Assembly: GCA_024280575.1 (NCBI GenBank)
Contig: JAJRPV010000021.1
Span: 1-49,847 of the forward strand
Direction of reading: 5' to 3'
Source of the DNA: Campylobacterales bacterium
Lineage (GTDB): Bacteria > Campylobacterota > Campylobacteria > Campylobacterales > Sulfurospirillaceae
DNA length: 49,847 nucleotides
Shown: piece after piece, positions 45,830-49,847 of the stretch
Layout: each line of letters starts with the position of its first letter
How positions within the stretch are numbered: the stretch's first letter is position 1
Program-made: the position numbers and the translations under genes
Notes under the pieces: generated by a model
Database searches by the model: none
Told to the model about the DNA's origin: nothing
What the model saw: the letters and a program-made list of their open reading frames with translations, nothing else

Positions 45830-46064
45830 CGTTAACTCCAACTTCTAAAAATTCTAAATCTTGATATTGTTTTAGTTTTTTTAGTTTTGCTATTTTTTCT
45901 TGATATTCTATTTTTTTTATTACATCAGAAATTATATCTTCATATTTTGAAGATATAAAATATCCAATATTTATATGTTTTCTTTTATCAACTATTTTAG
46001 ATATTGTCATTTGTTTAAATAATGATGGTTGAGTTTGTAGTGCCGTAATACCGTATTCAATCAT
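45816..46064 (-). CDS. cognate antitoxin of the MazF-like toxin (unfamiliar type)
   Basis: 82 residues. It is assigned by position: directly upstream, overlapping the MazF-like gene. The N-terminal part (ISKIVDKRKHINIGYFISSK YEDIISDV) is followed by a charged coiled segment (EKIAKLKKLKQYQDLEFLE). It does not show a clear AbrB/MazE or ribbon-helix-helix signature, so the family is open. AGGACTC lies before its ATG and TATAAT-like sequence upstream on the minus strand (46095-46105). Confidence 0.6.
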   Translation of the reverse strand: MIEYGITALQTQPSLFKQMTISKIVDKRKHINIGYFISSKYEDIISDVIKKIEYQEKIAKLKKLKQYQDLEFLEVGVNDGFK

Positions 46065-46158
46065 TTTGAGTCCTAATATTTTATTTCATATAGATTATAA
46101 TATGAGTTATATAATAAGTTACTGAAAATTTTAGACTAACTTTAATATCAATTTTGAA

Positions 46159-46223
46159 TGGTAACGGCAGTCGTGAACGATAATTTTCACTAGGTAAATT
46201 ATCGCTCCTCGTATTTATTAGCA
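46159..46223 (-). repeat. integron attC site, end of the HigBA cassette
   Basis: Read on the minus strand, R''-like TGCTAAT, then ACGAGGAG, a stem CGATAATTT / AAAATTATCG, TTCACGAC and R' GTTACCA. It aligns over its length with the site at 49395-49462 (shared CGAGGAG, CCTAG tip, TCACGAC, CGTT). It begins immediately after the higA stop, as attC sites do. Confidence 0.75.
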
Positions 46224-46224
46224 T

Positions 46225-46596
46225 TTAAGCACAGTCTGTTTTATAATCCAAAAAAAGGCTCTCAATAGGTATATGTAGTTGAGTATGTAAGTTTCTTATC
46301 ATTTTAATAGTTAATTTTCTTTTTTTATTTAAAACTTCTGAAACTCTAGATTTACTGCCAACCATGGAAATTAAATCTTTTTGTTTTAACCCCTCTTGTT
46401 CCATTCTGAATTTTATGGCTTCTATGGGGTCTGGAGCTTCTATTTTGTAATGTTGTTCTTCATAGGCTTCAACTAAGGTTGTAAGGACTTCTAGCTCATC
46501 CATTTGTGGTGTATTAGGTTTAGCATTCATTAGATTTTCAATATAGCTCAATGTATGAGTATAATCTTCTTCATTTTTAATAGGTTTAATATTCAT
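46225..46596 (-). CDS. higA: HigA-like antitoxin
   Basis: 123 residues from the ATG at 46596, which has GAGGAG 7 bases upstream and follows the higB stop by one base. The C-terminal XRE-type helix-turn-helix reads QEGLKQKDLISMVGSKSRVS and EVLNKKRKLTIKM. Toxin-first order and the N-terminal region (about 1-60) fit HigA of the higBA class. It should bind the toxin and repress the promoter at 46904-46933. Confidence 0.88.
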   Translation of the reverse strand: MNIKPIKNEEDYTHTLSYIENLMNAKPNTPQMDELEVLTTLVEAYEEQHYKIEAPDPIEAIKFRMEQEGLKQKDLISMVGSKSRVSEVLNKKRKLTIKMIRNLHTQLHIPIESLFLDYKTDCA

Positions 46597-46597
46597 C

Positions 46598-46897
46598 TTA
46601 TAACTCCTCAATATTTATTTTATCATATTGCTTATGTGTTCCAATAAATTTAATAAATACAATTTTTGCATAATAGTTTATTGCAACTATCAATCTGTAT
46701 TTGTTCCCTGCTATATTAAAGACAACTTTTGTATCTCCAACAACACTTGAGTTTTGGTACATTTTTTTAATCTCATTGGGATTATTCCAATCAAGTTTTA
46801 GAACTTCTTTATGCCAAGATTCTAAAGCACTCTTGCTATCACTATATTTCGATTGCTCATAAAAATCTTTTAGTCTCTTTTTTGAAATTATTCTCAT
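46598..46897 (-). CDS. higB: HigB-like mRNA interferase toxin
   Basis: 99 residues with RelE-fold HigB features: MRIISKKRLKDFYEQSKYSD, ALESWHKEVLKLDWNNPNEI, KVVFNIAGNKYRLIVAINY and VFIKFIGTHKQYDKI. It cleaves mRNA at the ribosome when not bound by HigA. It is the first gene of its cassette, about 65 bases after the preceding attC R' site. Confidence 0.9.
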   Translation of the reverse strand: MRIISKKRLKDFYEQSKYSDSKSALESWHKEVLKLDWNNPNEIKKMYQNSSVVGDTKVVFNIAGNKYRLIVAINYYAKIVFIKFIGTHKQYDKINIEEL

Positions 46898-46903
46898 GCA
46901 AGC

Positions 46904-46933
46904 ATTATACAGAAGTTCCCATTAATAGAACTT
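46904..46933 (-). promoter_or_regulatory. higBA promoter with operator dyad
   Basis: On the minus strand TATAAT (46909-46904) lies seven bases before the higB ATG. Directly upstream is the dyad AAGTTC (46933-46928) / GAACTT (46918-46913). A HigA operator overlapping the promoter would give autoregulation. The cassette thus does not depend on the integron promoter. Confidence 0.6.
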
Positions 46934-46963
46934 AAATTATAGAAAGTAAACTATTTAAATGTA

Positions 46964-47032
46964 TGCTAACGGCTGAGTTGAGAAATATTTGAGCCGCAGG
47001 GTCAAATATTTCTCTCCAATGATTTGTTAGAT
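46964..47032 (-). repeat. integron attC site, end of the small membrane-protein cassette
   Basis: 69 bp. On the minus strand it runs from R'' ATCTAAC (47032-47026), through the perfect stem GAGAAATATTTGA / TCAAATATTTCTC with tip CCCTGCGGC, to R' GTTAGCA (46970-46964). Length, box order and the extrahelical asymmetry fit the attC class well. Confidence 0.85.
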
Positions 47033-47385
47033 GACTTAGTTAAAAATCTTGACCATATATATAATATAATTTGTATCATGAAAAACCATATAATCGCATT
47101 TATGATTGCAAATGGAGTAGTAGTTATTCCCACATAATCTCTTCCTGCTTCATCAAAAGCAGCAATTATGAGGGGAAATCCAACAACAGTGTTTGAAGTA
47201 CCAAACATTGGATATTCAATTATAGATATTGGAACAAATACAAATCCAACTATCCAATGCCATTTGTAAATTTTGTTCCATATCTCAAAATTCTTATTTT
47301 CAGAGAATAATTTTTTATTCTGTTTTGAACTATAAAATTCTAATCCAATTAAAAGAATTGCGATTACTATCAAAATATAAAACAT
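47002..47385 (-). CDS. cassette-encoded small membrane protein
   Basis: 127 residues with four hydrophobic segments (MFYILIVIAILLIGLEF, WIVGFVFVPISIIEY, AFAIINAIIW-type stretch near 92-105, MIQIILYIWS). Its last residues SNKSLERNI are encoded by the attC site itself, a well-known trait of cassette ORFs. The ATG sits 22 bases after the R' box of the upstream site, with AAAGGAGA as the ribosome-binding site. Function unknown. Confidence 0.8.
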   Translation of the reverse strand: MFYILIVIAILLIGLEFYSSKQNKKLFSENKNFEIWNKIYKWHWIVGFVFVPISIIEYPMFGTSNTVVGFPLIIAAFDEAGRDYVGITTTPFAIINAIIWFFMIQIILYIWSRFLTKSSNKSLERNI

Positions 47386-47407
47386 CTATTTGTTCTCCTT
47401 TGCATCT

Positions 47408-47597
47408 AACGGTCGCGCTGAGCACCATTCAGTTTAGTTTCAGGAAATCCCACAGGGTTTTCTGGAAATAAACTTAATGCGTGGCTCCTGTTTCTTGTTG
47501 TTCGTAGCGAAGCGTAGAACGAAACAAGAAGCAGGTGGCGCACTTTGTGTGCTCAGCGCGACCGTTGTTCGTGCCCGCGTAGCGGGGACGAACAACG
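47408..47597 (-). repeat. non-coding structured cassette unit, copy A
   Basis: 190 bp, about 96% identical to copy B at 49213-49402. On the minus strand it consists of an ACGAACAACGG-type hairpin (tip CCCCGC-GCGGG) next to a large foldback. The foldback is closed by the 18-bp perfect arms AACGGTCGCGCTGAGCAC (47408) and its complement (ending 47568), and holds two inner hairpins. It is flanked by attC-type boxes: ACTTAAC (47604-47598) and GTTAGAT (47410-47404) on the minus strand. GC content is visibly higher than in the surroundings. No ORF is supported. Confidence 0.85.
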
Positions 47598-47606
47598 GTT
47601 AAGTAT

Positions 47607-47698
47607 AAAAATCTATAGCTGTTTCAATCGTTTTTATATCTATCATGATAACACATCTTTTTGCTCAAGCAAAATCGTGGTTAGGGCTATAGATTTTT
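47607..47698 (-). terminator. inverted repeat at the 3' end of the retron RT gene
   Basis: Arms AAAAATCTATAGC (47607-47619) and GCTATAGATTTTT (47686-47698) enclose 66 bases with an inner TTTTGC-TTGA-GCAAAA hairpin. The RT stop codon lies in the upstream arm. It may terminate the retron transcript or serve as a diverged attC of this cassette; the sequence does not decide. Confidence 0.5.
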
Positions 47699-48625
47699 TA
47701 CTCCATTTTGTTGTATCTTGCCATATTTCTTGAGTAAACTTTTGTATTTTTTATATTTTGGATTTACTTGTATTGCAAAGTTAACTAAACCTAATAAAGT
47801 CTTTTGTCTGCTTATGTGCTCGTTATTTTCTATAATCTGTTTTATTTTATCTTTATGTTTTTTTAGTAGTCTAAAACCATATTTTGTAATCTGAATACCA
47901 GTAATTTTAGACTTATTTCCCACTTTGCCCCTGAAGTTCTTTTTTTCACCTTTTAAGTGAGTTGCATATCCATACTTTGTTAGTATATTGTAAATTTTTG
48001 TATGAAATTTATATGATATTATTTGTTTGGAAGAAAATGTCATATCATCAACATATACTGTAAATTTTATGTTTTCTTCTTTTGATACATTATTTAGTTC
48101 ATCAAGCATTTTTTTGTTGATAAGATATGCAAAATATTGACTTAATGGACTACCTGTTACTAATGCTCTTTTATTTACTGTATTTTCTTGAGGTACTGTT
48201 ACCAAATTAGATATAAATTCCGCCACTTGATTTGATTGACTATATGTAGATGTAAGTTGTTTTTTAATTTTGCCTTTTGTAATTGACGGATAAAAACTTT
48301 TTATATCAATCAGTAGAAAAAAATTACTTGCTGAATGATACTTTGCATTTGTAATATGAGATTCTTTTTTAACTCCAGATTTTAAATATTGAGGCTTTTC
48401 AACATTAAATAATTTTATTAGTTGTTTATGAAGAATAGTAATTTTTCTGCTACAAATAAATAATTTTCTACCTTTTTTGTCTTTAAAAGATTTGTAAAAA
48501 TTTAATGGTTCATCTTTTAGTTTAATAGATAGACTTTGAAATTTTGATTTTTTTTGAAGTCCTAAATGACCTTGTAATTTACGGAGTGATTTACAATTGT
48601 AAAGAGTACATGAATATGGATTCAT
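47687..48625 (-). CDS. retron-type reverse transcriptase
   Basis: 312 residues. Retron marks: NAKYH (N93-H97, the NAxxH motif), DIKSFYPSI with catalytic D107, RALVTGSPLSQ (the VTG motif at 156-158) and YVDDMTFS with the catalytic YVDD at 191-194. No maturase or endonuclease domain is present, arguing against a group II intron, and there is no DGR-type template/variable repeat. The ATG at 48625 lies inside the preceding small ORF, so translation is probably coupled. It should copy the adjacent ncRNA into msDNA. Length and motifs are those of a compact retron RT; the type is not determined. Confidence 0.92.
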   Translation of the reverse strand: MNPYSCTLYNCKSLRKLQGHLGLQKKSKFQSLSIKLKDEPLNFYKSFKDKKGRKLFICSRKITILHKQLIKLFNVEKPQYLKSGVKKESHITNAKYHSASNFFLLIDIKSFYPSITKGKIKKQLTSTYSQSNQVAEFISNLVTVPQENTVNKRALVTGSPLSQYFAYLINKKMLDELNNVSKEENIKFTVYVDDMTFSSKQIISYKFHTKIYNILTKYGYATHLKGEKKNFRGKVGNKSKITGIQITKYGFRLLKKHKDKIKQIIENNEHISRQKTLLGLVNFAIQVNPKYKKYKSLLKKYGKIQQNGVKNL

Positions 48626-48749
48626 TCTTAAATCTCTTTTTGTAAAGAAAAACCGCTAAGCCTTTAATGATTGTTGCAATAAGAAATAATTTCTTAAATT
48701 CACACTCACAACTAAAATTAAACTTTTTATAATTAAAGTTAAACTTCAT
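48591..48749 (-). CDS. 52-residue ORF with one hydrophobic segment, overlapping the retron RT start
   Basis: Begins MKFNFNYKKFNFSCECEFKK, then the hydrophobic LFLIATIIKGLAVFLY (about residues 21-36), then a basic stretch KKRFKN; stop TAA at 48591-48593. AAAGGTAGG lies upstream of the ATG. It overlaps the RT frame by 35 bases. The layout (RNA region, small ORF, RT) makes it a candidate accessory or effector peptide of the retron; it could also just couple RT translation. Confidence 0.55.
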   Translation of the reverse strand: MKFNFNYKKFNFSCECEFKKLFLIATIIKGLAVFLYKKRFKNESIFMYSLQL

Positions 48750-48789
48750 GATAATACCTACCTTTCAAAAAATTTGCATATAAATATGC

Positions 48790-49037
48790 TGTGCCACACA
48801 TTTTTTGAATTGTTTACTTGGTACGCTTAACGGTCTTTAAGTGCCACTTTTAATAGTTAAGTGTCACACTATTCTATCGTAACGCTGGTACTTATATCTA
48901 CTACACTTAGTAATAAATATAGTAAGTAACTAGCATTAGCCCTGAAACCTATTGAATGTTTAAAACATTCCGACTTTGTCAAAAACAAAGTACTGGGTAT
49001 AAATACCCCGATACCTTTTGGCATCTTGTGTGGATGC
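48790..49037 (-). ncRNA. candidate retron msr-msd RNA
   Basis: Downstream of a consensus promoter and upstream of the RT, as in known retrons. In transcript order: GCATC-loop-GATGC (49037-49021); GGGTA-TTTA-TACCC (49008-48995); ACTTTGT-ACAAAGT (48991-48973); GAATGTTT-AAACATTC (48970-48954); a long imperfect hairpin of 59 nt (48938-48880, arms TAATGCTAG.TACTTA and TAAGTACCAGCGTTA) as the likely msd; and GTGACACTT-AAGTGGCAC (48867-48841). CCACACA (49033-49027) and TGTGTGG (48800-48794) on the minus strand could be the a1/a2 pair. The exact ends and priming G are not determined. Confidence 0.75.
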
Positions 49038-49041
49038 TTCG

Positions 49042-49070
49042 ATTATATCATTTAAAGATTTGGTTGTCAA
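49042..49070 (-). promoter_or_regulatory. perfect sigma-70 consensus promoter of the retron
   Basis: On the minus strand TTGACA (49070-49065), exactly 17 bases, TATAAT (49047-49042). Transcription would start near 49035, at the first hairpin of the candidate ncRNA. The cassette therefore carries its own strong promoter. Confidence 0.85.
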
Positions 49071-49081
49071 GTTAAAATTTA

Positions 49082-49210
49082 TTAGAATTTTTGTGCAACT
49101 TTTTTTAAAAAAGTTGTTAAAGCGGTCGTAATCATTTTGGTTTTTGATAATATTTCATCATCAGAATTGACCTTTGCTTTTTTCTTTGAGGGAGTGGAAC
49201 CTTTAGTGAT
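49082..49210 (-). other. 3' ORF remnant between copy B and the retron promoter
   Basis: One frame reads KGSTPSKKKAKVNSDDEILS and then KTKMITTALTTFLKKVAQKF to TAA at 49082. It has protein-like codon use but no start of its own except an internal ATG at 49134; the open frame continues back through repeat copy B. It may be the tail of a gene cut by cassette recombination, or chance. Confidence 0.3.
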
Positions 49211-49212
49211 AC

Positions 49213-49402
49213 AACGGTCGCGCTGAGCACCATTCAGTTTAGTTTCAGGAAATCCCGCAAGGTTTTCTGGAAATAAACTTAATGTGTGACTCCTGTTTCT
49301 TGTTGTTCGTAGCGAAGCGTAGAACGAAACAAGAAGCAGGTGGCACACGAAGTGTGCTCAGCGCGACCGTTGTTCGTGCCCGCGTAGCGGGGACGAACAA
49401 CG
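49213..49402 (-). repeat. non-coding structured cassette unit, copy B
   Basis: Same 190-bp unit as copy A, with about eight substitutions. One pair of changes is compensatory: TGCG/CGCA in copy A (47478/47539) is TGTG/CACA here (49283/49344). It directly abuts the BrnTA attC site; its other end reads GTTGTAT, a poorer R' box than in copy A. Confidence 0.85.
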
Positions 49403-49462
49403 ATTGTCGTGAGCGATAATTTTCCGCTAGGAAAATTATTGGTCTCCTCGAATTTGTTATAC
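49395..49462 (-). repeat. integron attC site, end of the BrnTA cassette
   Basis: 68 bp. On the minus strand GTATAAC (49462-49456), TTCGAGGAG, stem AATAATTTTCC / GGAAAATTATC with TAGC tip, CTCACGAC and GTTGTTC (49401-49395). It begins six bases after the brnA stop and is homologous to the site at 46159-46223. Confidence 0.75.
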
Positions 49463-49467
49463 TTTTG

Positions 49468-49677
49468 TTAAGCCCATTTTAACTCAGGTTTCACGTGCTT
49501 ATGAGCACACTCTGTCAAATATGAATTTATAAGGTTTTGATAAGTAATACCCGTCTCTTTTGCTAAATCTTTAAAATAGTTAATTGTATCATTCTCAATA
49601 CGAATAGAGATTTGTTTTTTAACATGCTTAGCATATGGATTTTTAACAGAGTTACTAAAATCGTATTCTTCTCTCAT
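49468..49677 (-). CDS. brnA: BrnA-type antitoxin, ribbon-helix-helix
   Basis: 69 residues. Ribbon-helix-helix core KKQISIRIENDTINYFKDLA KETG and C-terminal YQNLINSYLTECAHK. The start overlaps the upstream toxin stop (ATGA). It should bind BrnT and repress the shared promoter, which lies outside the window. Confidence 0.85.
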   Translation of the reverse strand: MREEYDFSNSVKNPYAKHVKKQISIRIENDTINYFKDLAKETGITYQNLINSYLTECAHKHVKPELKWA

Positions 49678-49847
49678 AACATTTCCTTGTAGTTTTTTTC
49701 TTCTGACTTTGTTGCTTTTCTTGCAGAGATAAGGCGAATAATATTTTCTTCATCTTTGTAGCAATGAACGACAACAAGGACTTTTAAAGAACAACTTAAT
49801 CCAAGAAGGATAAATCTATCTTCGTTTTGTGAATGGTCAGGATCATA
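49674..49847 (-). CDS. brnT: BrnT-type toxin, 5' end off the right edge
   Basis: 57 C-terminal residues are visible: YDPDHSQNEDRFILLGLS, then LKVLVVVHCYKDEENIIRLI and SARKATKSEEKNYKEML. This is the typical BrnT ribonuclease core, including the conserved RxxSARKAT region. About 35 N-terminal residues are missing beyond the edge. It is coupled to brnA and forms the first visible cassette. Confidence 0.88.
   Translation of the reverse strand, partial: YDPDHSQNEDRFILLGLSCSLKVLVVVHCYKDEENIIRLISARKATKSEEKNYKEML

Noticed and set aside
47229-47733. Plus-strand ORFs across copy A of the structured unit
   Set aside because: They run through hairpin DNA, antisense to cassette genes, with no ribosome-binding site.
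47687-48625. Group II intron maturase or diversity-generating retroelement RT
   Set aside because: No maturase/endonuclease domain, no intron RNA boundaries and no template/variable repeat pair; NAxxH and VTG point to a retron.

Overview
The window looks like chromosome from a free-living, AT-rich member of the Campylobacterota (Sulfurimonas/Sulfurospirillum-like; the genus cannot be fixed from sequence alone). The best evidence is the order dapD - mrp - ispDF fusion - HP1021/Cj1608-type orphan regulator - ATP-sulfurylase-like gene - pgpA (28283-34869), an arrangement I recall from Campylobacter jejuni. Fused IspDF, menaquinone-type UbiE and a selenocysteine-containing SelW-like protein also fit.

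Layout. 1-4115: glycine cleavage operon gcvT-gcvH-gcvPA-gcvPB on the minus strand; gcvT has an in-frame TGA and gcvPB runs off the left edge. 4284-8455: periplasmic thioredoxin-like protein, pentapeptide-repeat protein, MATE exporter, MsrB-MsrA fusion, HIT protein, MOSC protein. 8516-16120: dipeptide epimerase divergent from a dppABCDF-type peptide transporter, followed in the same transcription unit by a DUF2333-like membrane protein and a SelW-like selenoprotein (CxxU, with a hairpin just after the UGA). 16223-18708: galU and a YbiT-type ABC-F protein. 18765-28172: an unfamiliar minus-strand operon of an outer-membrane barrel (frameshifted) and three exported proteins, two of them about 1000 residues, that share a divergent NTF2-like domain. 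28283-35852: the conserved dapD-to-pgpA block and proC. 35865-45216: DUF4197 protein (in-frame TAA), BaiN-like flavoprotein, PhnA-like protein, xseA, ubiE, eptA-like gene, DUF309 protein and a GlnRS-YqeY fusion.

45497-49847: a run of minus-strand integron gene cassettes without a visible integrase, which should lie beyond the right edge if present. It holds a MazF-type module, HigBA, a small membrane protein whose C-terminus is encoded by its attC site, a complete retron, and a BrnTA module at the edge. The cassettes are separated by attC-like sites and by two 96%-identical copies of a 190-bp non-coding folded unit. The retron is the most exciting item: a 312-residue RT with NAxxH, VTG and YVDD, a multi-hairpin RNA region behind a perfect consensus promoter, and a 52-codon single-membrane-segment ORF overlapping the RT start.

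Two intergenic elements (30942-31211 and 38496-38756) are dense sets of nested and interlocking inverted repeats, with 30-33 bp outer arms and inner loops complementary to other loops. They match no element class I know. The palindrome CTACATGTAG is also strongly over-represented across the core genes. No rRNA, tRNA, CRISPR array or transposase gene was found.
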